Below, one piece after another: positions 46,012-57,397 of a DNA stretch of 64,000 bases. Positions within the stretch are counted from its first letter, which is position 1. Each line of letters opens with the position of its first letter. The notes beneath the pieces were generated by a model, which ran no database searches, was not told the origin of the DNA, and saw nothing but the letters and a program-made list of their open reading frames with translations. Source of the DNA: Romanomermis culicivorax (lineage: Eukaryota; Nematoda; Enoplea; Mermithida; Mermithidae); the NCBI GenBank assembly GCA_963922205.1, contig CAWUHX010000235.1, positions 289,918 to 353,917 of the forward strand. Direction: 5' to 3'. The position numbers were made by a program, and so were the translations under genes.

Positions 46012-46476
46012 CAGTCTGTTTTCCTTGAAATGCTTCTTAATAATGAAAGTGTAAAGCAAGTAGTATTTGATATTTTCACGATGTTCTGATAACAAACATG
46101 TCATTTATAATTGGGAATTTATGACCTTACTGAATTAACCTTAAAAACTTTTCAAATGAAAAATCTTGATGTGAGAGCTCAATTTAAACGATTTCAACGA
46201 CAGTAACAATTTATATCATCTTTCAATTTGGAAGCATTTTTTATAAAATGCTTCCAAATAAAAAAGTTACACAAATCAGCACTGTCGCCAAAATCGTTTA
46301 CATAGCGCTTTTATTGTTAAATTTTTCACTACAAAAATTGTTGAAAGTTAGGTCATTAAGTTCAGAAACTTTCAGTCCTATTAGGTTTATTGTAAATCAG
46401 GAAATCGTGAAAATCTGGAATACTACTTGCTTTCCACTTTCATCATTTAGAAGCATTTCCAGAAAAACAAACTATA
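46012..46476. mobile_element. Two adjoining MITE copies (TCTGTTTTT family)
   Basis: One copy starts ACAGTCTGTTTTCCTTGAAA (about 46,012). A second ends CCAGAAAAACAAACTATAG (46,476) and matches the MITE at 32,950-33,166 closely (GCTTCCAAATA, CAGTCCTAT, ATACTACTTGCTTTCCACTT). Confidence 0.6.
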
Positions 46477-46576
46477 GATTAATACCTAGCCCGACCGGCC
46501 CTGAATTTTACTAATTCATTCGATCGTGTGCTTTCAAAGTACTCTGCTCATAATTGCATTGTTTTCAATTTTACAG

Positions 46577-46781
46577 CAAACGCTTGTCCGAAATTTTGTA
46601 CAAAGCTTCGATTTGCAAATATACGGTGGACGTACCGCGCACCGAACCGCCGACGCCGCCCAAATTTGACGTCGAAACGTCGCCGCAGCGGCCGGCTATC
46701 GCCAGCCCCGGTTTGGATAGTCGACCGGGTATTGGTAATGGAAATAACTTCGGTTTACCGACTCGAGGTCCCAGACTATGA
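46577..46781 (+). CDS. 11-cysteine secreted protein, exon 4 (C-terminus)
   Basis: 205 bases after TTTTACAG, phase matched to exon 3 (AA+C gives Asn). Encodes KRLSEILYKASICKYTVDVP, then a Pro-rich and Gly/Asn-rich tail (TEPPTPPKF, PGIGNGNNFGLP) ending at TGA 46,779. An AATAAA polyadenylation signal lies at 46,890-46,895, about 110 bases on, which supports this as the last exon. Confidence 0.78.
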
Positions 46782-48380
46782 AATGGGGGCGCCATTCGTT
46801 TTCAGGGAGTTTATATATTTTTCTCTGTTTCTGCATAAGTTTAGTGCCTTTCGAAATTGTCAGATAATGGATTTGTGATGCCCGTACATAATAAATGACA
46901 ATCGAAAACTAATAGGACGTTCATATTCATATTAACGATCCCTGGAATGCACGACCTCAAAATATGCACGTTTCGAAACCCTGTCATTTTGCAAGTTTTG
47001 ATCAGGAAGTTATGCGGTTTGTTTGTTTGGCGCAGAAATGCGTAAGGCGCGAGTGGCTTTTTCACGGAATCTTCTGTCCGAGGATAAAACAAATATTTAT
47101 TTCGAAATATGAATTTTGCGAGAAATTTTGCTTTAAAATTAACAATTATATGTCTTTTGTGAATCATTCAAAGCGTTTTGCAGCATTCTGAATCAAAATT
47201 TTTGAATTATAACTATCTAAAAATTTGGCTGTGACATTCTTTCGCAAATTTAATAAATTAGATAAGGAATTTTAGTGTTTTGTGACTGTTTTAATACCAG
47301 ATTTGGCGTTATTTGGTTTTTTTAATTTGACTGTTTTTCAATTTTGCCCGGCGCTATAACGTGGTGATATCTTGCTTCTCAATTAATCGACCTGTCTCTA
47401 ACATTTTTCACATTGGTGATTTGAAGAAAAAAATTCGTTCTTTAACTACTTAGGATTCATGAGACGCCGGCCGAATGTGCTCTCAGGTCATGACCTCGTG
47501 CATTTGGGGATGCATGAGGTTCTTCCCGTCGATCTTTTTTACTCGAAGATTGTTTAAAATTGCTCGATTCAATTTATTTTAAAATGATTGATGCAGCGAC
47601 CACAGTAACTTCAACACGGAAAAACTAGTAAACCCATTTTGCAGTAATGAATGAAGAAAATTTCTCGTCCACGAGCCGTGAAAATAACAGTGAAAAATTC
47701 CTCCCATAACCTTGTCAAATGGTAAAAATTTCTCCAGTAACACTCAGGTATCGATCATAGTTCTATCCAAATTAGAAGTGGATAAGCAGCGTGCTATTTC
47801 CATGATTTTGGCATTCCCATTGTTACAGAAAAATTTGGCATTTTCCTACAGTATAAAGTTTTCGACACCGTAAAAATTGCGTATCAAATTGGACCTACTT
47901 TTTGGGTTTTGGTTCTTGCAACGTCTGTCATTCCAAAGCAAATTCCGTGGTTTAGGAGAAAATGACAAAAGTAAGCGGCAGTTTTTGCTTCCCAGTTTCA
48001 TTATTTGTATGTACCTCTCGAATCAATAATTATTATTTAAAATCTAAAACTACTCCAGTCGTTTGTATGAAGTGTAAATTTCCGGTTTTATGCACTTTGG
48101 TATTAAACGTTCAATGCCATTTTCTTTAAAAAAGGGAAAATGTAGACAATGGCGCGACCACGCAAAGTAGTTTGAACACTTTTTACCAAGTGACTTGGGA
48201 TGATCATATGCCGGTACGATTTGGCTGGGAACTAGCAAATAAGTTCAAAATCCCACGTCTAAGTGGGCAGTTTTCTATATTCAGGATTTGTGACCTTTTC
48301 CCAATATATATTGGGCAATAATTTACTAGATTCTTCACTTGTTATACATTATTCAAGATTTAATCCACGAAATATTAAAA
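46782..48380. other. Intergenic DNA with dispersed repeat copy 2
   Basis: Contains the ~370-bp dispersed repeat at about 47,575-47,950 (GATGCAGCGA, CTCAGGTATCGA, CAGTATAAAGTTTTCGACA). No supportable exon; short ORFs lack splice context. Confidence 0.5.
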
Positions 48381-48440
48381 ATGAAGGCTACTCTTTTATG
48401 CGCAATTTTTGCATTGCTTTTCGTCACAGTTGAATGCGAG
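48381..48440 (+). CDS. Small secreted peptide precursor A, exon 1 (signal peptide)
   Basis: The ATG at 48,381 encodes MKATLLCAIFALLFVTVECE, a textbook signal peptide with cleavage likely at VEC/E, ending in phase 0 at donor GTAAGA. It joins in frame to 49,586-49,765 to give a 79-residue precursor. The gene is the first of a tandem pair with 51,400-52,804. Confidence 0.78.
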
Positions 48441-49585
48441 GTAAGAGTGAGTACTATTACTGTATCTGAAGAAAAACCTTTCCACTGGTGATTCCAAATG
48501 GGGCATACGTTGAGCGATGTAAATCTTACCGGTCGCTTTGCTATTTGATCCTTTTTAACGCGGAGATTTACATAAAAACATTCAACAATAATAATTTTTC
48601 TATTACACGATTACAATTGATATGAATATTAAGAAAAATGTATCGGTAGAAATCAATAATATCTAAGACAGGTACAAATCTCACATCGTTTTCAATATGC
48701 AAGTGTTCAACATTCGCTGGAACTCATAGCCGTGTCAGGTTTCATCAAAAATATAAAACCTTTTAAAAAGGTCCGTTGACCAAATTAATTTTTTACCATA
48801 CTTAACAAAATTCTAGTCTAAATACGGCTAAATGATGGCCATGGAAGGAGATGAAACTCTTCTCGAGAAAGCAGTGAAAACTTTTTAATCTATCGACAAA
48901 CTTCATAAAGTCCGTTATCGGTAATATTCACACTTCTATAGTAAGAGTATCAGATAAAGAAATTCATACTGTAGTTCAAACCTCGAAATTCTCTGATATG
49001 ATTTTTACAAAGCTTGAAATTCGAAGATGTTATCTGCTTTAAGCTTTCCTGTATCATGTGATGATTTTTTCATTCATGGTGATCTTGACAGGAAGGTGAG
49101 TTCGTTGTATTCCACTCTAAGTATTTTCTGCATGATAGAGAAACCAATTTTTTCGTGTGTTCGTTATGAAAACCACAACGAAATCCACACTTCCTTCGAA
49201 AATGAGATTTTTCGTTTTCTTCATCCTTTTTGTTCTATTCGTAACCTTATTTTGAATGATTCTTCTAAAAATGACAAAGAAATTAGTGTAGAATTTTTTA
49301 CTCAATAAATTGTTGAATGCTAGTTGAGTATGGTCGTAAATTCATGGTCCTATGTCATACACGGTTCAGGAGAAAATTTAAATGTAAATTAAATTTCATT
49401 TAGAAGCATTTTAAGAAAAATATACTGAACTTTCACCATGTCGAGGTGGTAAATATTGATCCAGATTTTCCTGAATAGTTTGATCAATCTATGAATTCTC
49501 ACAGCAGAGTTCAATTGGTCAATTTTTTTGAGAACGACTTTGCTGCAAACTGTGGACAAATGATTATATTCCAATGTTTCTTCAG

Positions 49586-49765
49586 TCCTATCATCACTTG
49601 ATGAAACGTGACTGCTCGAGCCAAGCTCAAAGCCGTCGAAGAGACGAAGATAACCGTCGACGAAATTTCGATCAACAGCAAAGGACCCGGCAACAAACTG
49701 AGAACAAAAGGAGGTCCGACTGGGAGAGGACCTTCGAACAATGGCAAAGACAATGTAGAAATTAG
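49586..49765 (+). CDS. Small secreted peptide precursor A, exon 2 (mature peptide)
   Basis: Follows TTTCTTCAG in phase 0. A short propeptide ends HHLMKR, a Lys-Arg site typical of kexin/furin-type processing, followed by a 51-residue peptide that starts DC and ends QCRN. The peptide is dominated by Arg, Gln, Asp and Glu (RRRDEDNRRRNF) with Trp at two places, and has only two cysteines, at positions 2 and 49, which could form one disulfide. By eye 30 of 51 positions equal paralogue B. No known family recognised. An AATAAA follows at 49,824. Function is unknown; a hormone-like, defence or surface-active role is speculation. Confidence 0.78.
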   Translation, partial: SYHHLMKRDCSSQAQSRRRDEDNRRRNFDQQQRTRQQTENKRRSDWERTFEQWQRQCRN

Positions 49766-51399
49766 AAATTTTTGAACAGGACTAAAATACACGGAAGTGG
49801 AACAGAGCTTATCGTTTTATGAAAATAAAAAAAAATTTCCTGTTGTAGGCTTCATATTTTTAAAAAACGGGTCGTTTCTAATGTTTGCGAGATGCAGAGC
49901 AACAGATGAAGATATCTCCTATTTTGTTACAGCCTATTTTGGGGCATTACTGACTTCTATTCTTTTAAATTTCCAAAGTTTAAACATTCAGTGCAAGCTA
50001 TTGACTGTTGGAAATCTTCAAACCCGTTTAAAACAGTATGCTAATCATTATGACGACATAACAGGCCGAAATATCCGTGTGACTGTCTCGATTGCGAATA
50101 GATTAAAAACTATAACAAGCTTGATTGACACTCAGTGCAATGAGAGTGATTAGGTAGTATCATAAATTACCTTACACCTTACATTATGTTTATCATGGAT
50201 GTAAAAAATGCAATCCCGTGACATGATGTTGCACCGATACCATCCATAGTGGAGAATTTTTGTGGTACATTCCTTGCTCTCTATATTTTAATCACAATAA
50301 AATACAACCTCCATTTTTTTCAATTGTTTTGGAATTCAAAATATTATAAAACGGACTGTTATTACTATACTTTATATTTTCCACCCACATACGAGTAATT
50401 GTTAAACTTCGGTTGAGTGTGCTGAAAAATTTTCAGTCCTTGTTCCTACTGTAGCTGCACCAATCAGTATCTTACTGTAGGATCTTTGAAGAGTTCCGAC
50501 TTAAGCAGGAAATCGTCAAAATACACAATATTGCTTTCTTTCGGGTTTTATTATTTACAATTATTTAAACATGCCAACGCTATTGTCACCAGTCTGCAGT
50601 GATGCAATAAGAAAGTTGCAGGAAATGAGATATAAGCTATCAAATCTACTCGTATTACAATGTGTGGGGTATGCGCTGAATTTACTCTAGAGGCAGCCCA
50701 TGTATGCTTTTGTAAAAAAGGTGTGTGCATCAATGCAAAACTTTAATGGATGTTCCAAGTACACTGTAGATGGTTTTGCTTCAAAACGGCCTGTTTTTCT
50801 TAAATGTTTGTAAATCATGGGATCGAAACGAAGTACTATTCCATACTTTCCTTATTTTATGCAAATTCAAGTATTGTACTGAAAACATAAATATTTGTGT
50901 GCCGAGTCATATTAACATCCGAAACTTTTGGAAAGAAAAATTCGGCAGTAAAAGCATTCAGACAAAAAACGATTCACCGGTCCGATGGTTCTTCCCGTCG
51001 GTACCTTAAGCCTTCCTAAGCCGAACAAAGCACACCTAATCAACACTGATAGGGTTTTGGAAGTGACATATTTAAACGTTATGCATTTGAATGTTGTGCG
51101 GAAGCAAGAGTTTGTATGGTTTAGCTTATCACGTTGTACCTTATATATTCAAAACCCAGAAATGTGTGAAAGATGGGCCCGTTTTCCTAATGAATAAAAC
51201 AGGTTGTGCTCCAACGACACGTGAAAACTGTCAGTGAATTGGTTGATCAGGTGCTGGTACTATTAGGAACAAAACGTTGAACAATTCACGAGTTTTAGTT
51301 CAACATTAGAACGTTGTGTTTATATAAAAGATCGAGTGAAAATTCACTAAAGCGTTAATTTATAATTTTTTGCTGCCCTTTCCAATTATAACGTTAGAA
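49766..51399. other. Intergenic DNA between the peptide genes
   Basis: AT-rich. A 118-codon frame at 49,797-50,153 is open but starts GTG, has no recognisable motif and lies across the polyadenylation signal of precursor A. No exon supported. Confidence 0.45.
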
Positions 51400-51456
51400 A
51401 TGAAATTGATTTTTACTGCTATTGTACTAGCATTATTTATCTCAGACATTTTTGTG
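51400..51456 (+). CDS. Small secreted peptide precursor B, exon 1 (signal peptide)
   Basis: The ATG at 51,400 encodes MKLIFTAIVLALFISDIFV, a signal peptide, ending in phase 0 at donor GTAAGT. It joins in frame to 52,607-52,804, giving an 84-residue precursor. Exon-intron layout is identical to precursor A. Confidence 0.8.
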
Positions 51457-52606
51457 GTAAGTTGAATGATAGCTGATAATTCTAATGAGCCAAGTTTCAG
51501 CAAAAGAATTTTCAATTCTGGAACAAAGTTTGTGTTTAATTGATGAATGAACTGCAGCATGGTTCATTGTTTTTTGTGTAAACAAATTTTGGTACACGAA
51601 AACTTCAGAGTTGAGGCCGAAAAAGTAAATTCCCCTGCGTTTTCAGAATTCAAAAAGGTCACCTCATTTTTATATATGCTGCTTGTAAATGGAACCTGTC
51701 CATGAAGAAAGCTAAAGTTATTCGTTTACAAAAGTTGAATATTGCTTTGTACTGTACCTAGAGAGCAATAATCAAGAAACTGTATAGTTAGTTATTAATA
51801 TACTTAATTTTTTAATAGTCAGACGTCAGAAAGATGAATTTAGAATTTTCTAGAGGCGTAAAATTTTTTCCATTGAATTTTGAGCGTTTATGAGTTTGAC
51901 TACAAATCAATTTTCGGATCACATGCATCTAGATTTAACCCTCGTATCATACTTGATATTTTTCATTTGTGCCCTCAGTTGCTCAAATTTATGGAAAACT
52001 TTAATGTATTCGGTTGTTGTGGGAACTGTATATTATTTTTCAAAGCCTCGAGAAGCGAACAAAACAATGTTGTGCATTCCTAATTGAGATTGTACTTTTT
52101 ATTCTCCATCAGATAGCCAATATAATTCAATTTCTTTTTTCAATATTAAGAGTGGAATACTAGAAATATTTCATATTTTTATCATTTCCTTCTAAACCAT
52201 ATGTCGCATAGGATTGCAAAGTCGTGGGCCTACTTTTTTAGCCCCTTACTATTTTTGAGAGAAAATCCTACTGTAATAGTTTTGTGTAAAAAACTTGGGC
52301 TTTGCACTATTTTTGTGATTTTCAGATTTTCAATTTACAAGCATTTTATACATAATAAAGAGATAATAGGCAGATTTCTATCATACATCATACAATTTGA
52401 AGTTTCCGCGTCTGGTAAATGGTCTGATGTAGTGCACAAAGCACTATCCTACACATGACCAGGCTTAAACTCGACTCTACTGATCTTACATGAGACTGAT
52501 GTGCAGATCTTAACTAAGGGCAAACCGTACAACAGATATAATGTTGGCGATACAATAAAAAAAACAGTGCTGACCTGAAACCGCCAATTCGTCATTTCAT
52601 TCGCAG

Positions 52607-52804
52607 ACAGCATCGGACGAACCGTTCGTTCATAAGTTGGTAAAACGCGATTGTCGCAGCGACGCCGAAAATCGCCGCCGCGACGAAGATAATCGACGCC
52701 GTAATTTCGAGCGAGATCAACAAAATAGCCAACGAAACGAAGATCAACGGCGCGAAAATTGGGAGCGAGACTTCCGCCGATGGGAATCACAGTGCAGGAA
52801 TTGA
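52607..52804 (+). CDS. Small secreted peptide precursor B, exon 2 (mature peptide)
   Basis: Follows CATTCGCAG in phase 0. The propeptide TASDEPFVHKLVKR ends with Lys-Arg, then a 51-residue peptide of exactly the same length as in precursor A, again with cysteines at 2 and 49 and the shared core RRRDEDNRRRNF, a WER motif and the C-terminus QCRN. There is no ATG in the exon. Codons are GC-rich (CGC, CGA, GAC) against an AT-rich background. Conservation of length, cysteines and the dibasic site across paralogues argues that both are real genes. Confidence 0.82.
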   Translation, partial: TASDEPFVHKLVKRDCRSDAENRRRDEDNRRRNFERDQQNSQRNEDQRRENWERDFRRWESQCRN

Positions 52805-55442
52805 TGCAATCGATGAGAAAAGTCGCATACGATGACACAATTTTTAAGTTTTGGGATTTTGAATGTGAAAGCTTGAACTGAATCTATGGAATCCGCTAAA
52901 TTCCTAAGTAAATTTGATATTTCGCAAAAGAAACTATGCCAAAAATTTTTTATAGTTTGATCCCAATTGGGACTACCCGTTCACCAACAATTGTTTTAGT
53001 TGTGTGATTAATGTCCAATCCACGAAAGATTCTTTCGTGGGATGAAAGTGCAGAAATCACTTGATAGATCACCGAAAAATCTACACACCATGCTCTTCGC
53101 AGAGAAATTTTCCATGCAACATTTTGCATGTTCTACAAGAAATGACGAAGACAGGTACTCGATCTCAAGGTCGTTTATGCAACGCTTTACTGTAAGACTT
53201 TTTACTTGGCAACTTGGTGATAGCTAGTTGAGTAATCTCATTTATAAGCATCGATTTATTTTCGTCTGGCTACAGTCACTGAGTGTGAAACAGTGTGTTT
53301 CCAGCTTAGACTACCTTTTTACAGAGACAACAAGCTCCTACTTTATAACATAAAACTCGCAACTTGAAGTTTTTTCAAGGAAGAGAAAATTTTTGTATAG
53401 TATCTCAATGGTTGAACCCTATTACGCAATCCATACCAGTATTTCAAACCCACATCTTCTGTTAGCTCGTGAATGCATCCAATATTTCTCATATTATCTC
53501 GTTGATGATATATTTAATGTTGTTGATCACCATTTTTACACGAATTTGCAACGAGTACAAACATTTACAGCTCCCTAAACGTAAGAAAATCTTATTGAAA
53601 CTTTAACACGATACTCTTTGATTTTTTTACAAAAATTAAAAAAAAAATTCAGTGAAATTCCATGCGAAGGTGCCAAAAAAAGTTCCGAATGACTTTTTCG
53701 GCTTTTTATCATCACTTCGGTTTTAGACACTTTGAAGCATGAAAAGTTTAAGGTACAGGATTAGAAAAAGTGGCTAAAAAAGTTACAAGCTTTGGGGTAC
53801 AACAAGCAGCAGTTCGAGTTTTGACTCATGCAGGTTGAAGTACGCCCACCATGAAATACGTGAAGGGCCACTTGTAAAAAATCGTTACCTCTTGAAAAAG
53901 CATTTTTTGAAGAAGCAACCCAAAAATTTCGCCAAAAAATTAAGATGTAAGAGTTTTTCGATGTGTGGCTTTCTTTTCCAGTACATCGTAATTTTTACGT
54001 GTATAGCATTTTTTCAAGATAATCTTGAAAGAAAATCAAAATGAAGCTTTCTGAAACTAGTCAATCAAAGACGTTGCTCGGCCTCCTATGTTATACTGGA
54101 ACACCTCAAAGTGAATTTCTGAGTTCAGGACCTGCTGGCGGCTGCTGCCCTTGGATTTTACCTCGGGCGTAAGGGGGGAGGTTATTTGCACGGAGAATCC
54201 GATGAACGTATTGGTTTTTCACAAAATTCTAATTTTTTAGAGATGTTTGGGAAAAAATGTTATGAACGCTTGTTTTTCACTCAAAATGCAGTAAATTCAG
54301 AATATGACGCGAATTTTCGTTTCTTTTTCGGGTTCTAGAAGATCGTGAATGGCAATCGAACAGCTGATGAAAACTAAGCGCGCCCTTCGTCAACAAGCCC
54401 TGACCTCAAAAGTCCACTTTGAAAGGCTCCAGTATACATAAACATAGGAGGTAGAGCGACGCCATTGGTTGGCTAGTTTCAGAAATTTTCATCTCGATAA
54501 TACCCATCTTGATTTTTTTCAAGATGAAAGCGAGAATTTTTTTAATTATTTTGAAAAAATGCGACGCAGCTAAAAAATTGTCATGCACTAAAAACAAGGT
54601 CAAACATTGAAAAATCCTCACATCTTGATTTTTTGCGATGCGTTTTGAAAAAACAGTGTGCATTATGTTCGAGGGTAACGATTTGTCTAGGGTGGTAACA
54701 ATTGTTTCAAATGGCCCTCCTCGTAATTCCGTCAAATACATCACGTTTTGAGATATTAATTTTCATTTTATCATAGTTTTTTCTAAAATGCCTGCAAACG
54801 AAAAATGATAAAAGCAAACGCCGCCCTGAAAATCATACCTGTAAGAGGTCCGACCAGTTGGGGGGGGGGGGTGAAAAAAGTCGAAATTTTTCCCAAAAAA
54901 GGCCAAAAAAGCGCTTTTTACCAATGGGGGGGGGGGGGTACCCCCAGCCCCTCCCATTTACAGGTATGCTGAAAATGGATTACTTATACTGTAGAATCTT
55001 TTATTCAAAAAAAACTGTAAGGATTTGGCTCTCAAATTTTTAGTCCTATGCGATACGTAGCTGAAAATTACAAAAATAAGTTTAAGTCAACCCTTTCAAA
55101 AAACAGACTGTAAGTCAACGTAACACAAGGCCGAATTTCTCAAGAGGAAATGCTTTCTACGTTCAAAAGCAGGTGCTTCAATGCAATCTATAGCAAATGT
55201 GAGTAATGTTACACTAATCAATTTTTTACAATGTTCAACACACGAGGAGTTGAAAACGATCTTATTACGCAGGTAAGCTCGAGGCCGGAAAGTATACTAC
55301 AATGATTTACTGTATGTGAAAGATCCGCAAAAAATGTTAGTAATCGTTACAAAATCGACAAAAATAATATGAAGACAAGTTTGCTTCTATGATCCGAAAA
55401 TGAAACCACTAATCGATACGCAGGCAACAAAGTCCACTGTCG
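52805..55442. other. Intergenic DNA
   Basis: AT-rich, no exon supported. Holds a small palindrome with two long G runs at 54,836-54,967 (separate entry). The short ORFs have no splice context or motifs. Confidence 0.45.
54836..54967. repeat. Inverted-repeat segment with two poly-G runs
   Basis: Bounded by TACCTGTAAGAGG and CCTCCCATTTACAGGTA, an imperfect inverted repeat. Inside are two uninterrupted G runs of 11-13 bases, separated by A/C-rich DNA with CCAAAAAAGGCC. Could be a tiny mobile element; G runs may form quadruplex structures. Confidence 0.4.
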
Positions 55443-55660
55443 TCAAACCATGATTTCCTTCTTGGACTTTTTGGATTTCTTTGATTTTTTGGATTTTTTC
55501 GACTTGCCTTTCTTGGACTTTTTCGATTTGCCGCTCTTTTTCGACTTTTTCGATTTGTCTTTCTTTGATTTCTTCGACTTTTTGGATTTCTTCGATTTTT
55601 TGGATTTCTTGGATTTTTTGGACTTCTTCGATTTGTTCTTCATTTCACCTACAGGCGCAC
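55443..55660 (-). CDS. Membrane-anchored Lys/Ser-rich protein, exon 3 (C-terminus)
   Basis: 218 bases after acceptor TTTTTTCAAG on the - strand, phase matched to exon 2 (G+GT gives Gly). Encodes GAPVGEMKNK, then about a dozen SKK triplets broken by KDKS, SGKS and KGKS, and ends EIMV before TGA. More than half of the residues are lysine. Confidence 0.75.
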
Positions 55661-55898
55661 CTTGAAAAAAATTGAATGATAGTCAAGCTACTGTAATTTT
55701 TGTACTGATGACCAGCAATGACATTTTATGCATTTGATTCTTGACATCATGCTTCATGATTTCGGGTCAGACTTGGGACACATTAAACTTTTTAAGCCAG
55801 ATACTAGCACAAATAATTGAATCCTGGTCGGATTATAGTATGGCAACAATAAAACTTTTTAGGATGACTATGCATATGAAAGCGTGAAAAAATCCTAC

Positions 55899-56463
55899 CA
55901 TCGGGTCCCAATTCGCCGCCTTCCACTTTCTCTTTGTTCGACTTCTTACTCTTTTTCGATCCTTTGCTTTTCTTCGACTTCTTACTCTTTTTCGACTTTT
56001 TGCTCCCGCCCTTTGCTTTTTTCGATTTTTTACCTTTCTTCGACTTCTTCTTCGTCGATCTTTTCGATTTTTTCTTCTTCTTACTCCCTCCGCCGGCCCC
56101 TTCGGCTCCGCCCCCTTCGGGTGCCGCCCCGCCTCCTTCGGGTGTCGCGCCGCCTCCACCCGCAGCTCCTCCTTCGCCTTCGGGTTGTTTGTCGTCTTTG
56201 TCTTTTTTCGACTTCTTCTTGCTGCTCTTCCTGCTACTCTTTTTCGATTTTTTCTTGCTGCTCTTTTTGCTACCTTTCTTCGACTTTTTCTTCTTCGATT
56301 TTCTGCTCTTTTTCTTTTTGCTCTCCGTGCCTTCGGCCGGCGCCGCGGGCGCTGCGTCGGCGGCGCCGCCGCCTTCACCTTCGCCGGCGGCCGGCGCTCC
56401 GGCTTCTTGGGGCGCCGCTCCTTCGACCGCTGGAGCTTGTTGAGATGCGTCGGCAGGTGGAGG
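55899..56463 (-). CDS. Membrane-anchored Lys/Ser-rich protein, exon 2
   Basis: 565 bases between acceptor TTATTTAAG and donor GTAGGA. In the frame set by exon 1 it encodes an Ala/Pro/Glu/Gly-rich segment (PPPADASQQAP...), a Lys/Ser tract, a second Gly/Pro/Glu segment (ATPEGGGAAPEGGG) and another Lys/Ser tract ending GGELGPDG. Other frames are also open because of the repeat composition. The Lys/Ser frame is chosen because it alone is in phase with exons 1 and 3. Confidence 0.75.
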
Positions 56464-56507
56464 CTTAAATTATTGTCGATTTTATTTCGAAATGACTAAT
56501 GCGGCTA

Positions 56508-56730
56508 TAATATGTTTTTCTTGAAATACTTCTGAATAATGAGGTGGAAAGCAAGTACGGGTACATATTCTTAGGATTTTCTGCTATACCATAGATCACA
56601 TAGGTCTGAAAAATTGTAAGAATGTTCGAATGACGTTTAACAATTTTTTGAGTGAAAAACCTTTGTGTAAAAGTTTTGTGTTTAACGACTTTTTGGACAG
56701 TACTGATTTCAGTGATTTTTCAACTTTGGG
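56508..56730. mobile_element. MITE copy (TTTTTCTTGAAAT family)
   Basis: GGCTATAATATGTTTTTCTTGAAATACTTC start, GGAAAGCAAGTA, CACATAGGTCTGAAAA and AACAATTTTTTGAGTGAAAAAC in the order seen at 60,038-60,254. Lies just upstream of exon 2 within intron 1 of the Lys/Ser-rich gene. Confidence 0.5.
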
Positions 56731-56811
56731 AGTAGTTTTCAAAATTATGGATAACTCATTGACCCTATTCAATAAATTTTCTTGGTGATGTGAATGAGAG
56801 CCCTGGGGCCG

Positions 56812-56880
56812 GTGTCATCAAAGAGACTTAAGCTCCAGCTGAGCTGCAGCTTAAGCTGTACCAATGCCGTTAAGCTGTTT
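56812..56880. repeat. GGGCCGGT / TTAAGCT repeat end
   Basis: Reverse-complement relative of 9,241-9,300: GGGCCGGTGTCATCAAAGAG then ACTTAAGCTCCAGCTGAGCT and AGCTTAAGCTGTACC. Confidence 0.5.
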
Positions 56881-57204
56881 ACTCTCCTTCCTGAAAAATT
56901 CTTGCTGATCATGTCTCCTTCCAATTACCTAAATAGAATAGTAGAACCGGAATATGTTTCTGAGCGGAAATGATTCGGGGATCACTATAAACCATAAGAT
57001 AGCGAAGGCTTCAAAGTTGTATTCGTTCATTTTCGAAGAAGGGCACTTGTTGCTCGAAAAATTGTCACTGGTGAAAACTCACCTCAATCCCAACAGTAAT
57101 CCCGGACGTGAAGCAAAAATATATGCATTTCCATAATCATACCTAATGGTCATCTTGAGAAATACGATGCTCTTAGAAAGTGAAAAACAAATTTCTAAAC
57201 TTAC

Positions 57205-57315
57205 GGGATATTCGACGGGTGGCGCCGCGCCTTCCATCAATTTTTCTTTGTTCAAAATGGCGAACGCCGCTACGGCCAATATCAAAATGACGATTATGAT
57301 CAATTCGATGCCCAT
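57205..57315 (-). CDS. Membrane-anchored Lys/Ser-rich protein, exon 1
   Basis: The ATG at 57,315 gives MGIELIIIVILILAVAAFAI, a single N-terminal helix or signal anchor, then NKEKLMEGAAPPVEYP to donor GTAAGT in phase 0. With exons 2 and 3 it makes 297 residues. The frame stays open 26 codons upstream of the ATG (ERIFRRRVALDQQRQK) to a TAG at 57,395 that is part of an acceptor-like TTTTGGTAG, so an additional upstream exon is possible. A helix followed by long polycationic SKK repeats suggests an inside- or outside-facing, nucleic-acid- or polyanion-binding tail. I recognise no family. Confidence 0.72.
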
Positions 57316-57397
57316 TTTTTGTCGTTGTTGGTCAAGGGCAACGCGACGACGAAAAATTCGCTCGTCGTACGACGATAAAAAAGTCGACGGTCGACTA

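Larger units (their letters stand above)
43611..46576 (+). other. Intron of the 11-cysteine gene, with repeats
   Basis: GTAAAT to TTTTACAG. Contains one arm of the palindromic repeat (45,058-45,440) and two adjoining MITE copies (46,012-46,476). Confidence 0.6.

Noticed and set aside
49797..50153. 118-codon + strand ORF
   Set aside because: Starts GTG, spans the polyadenylation signal of precursor A, has no recognisable domain or splice context; kept only as a remote possibility.
55450..56499. Long + strand ORFs rich in Phe, Ser, Leu or Arg
   Set aside because: They are the antisense reading of the Lys/Ser-rich exons on the - strand, whose splice phases agree; low-complexity codons keep several frames open.
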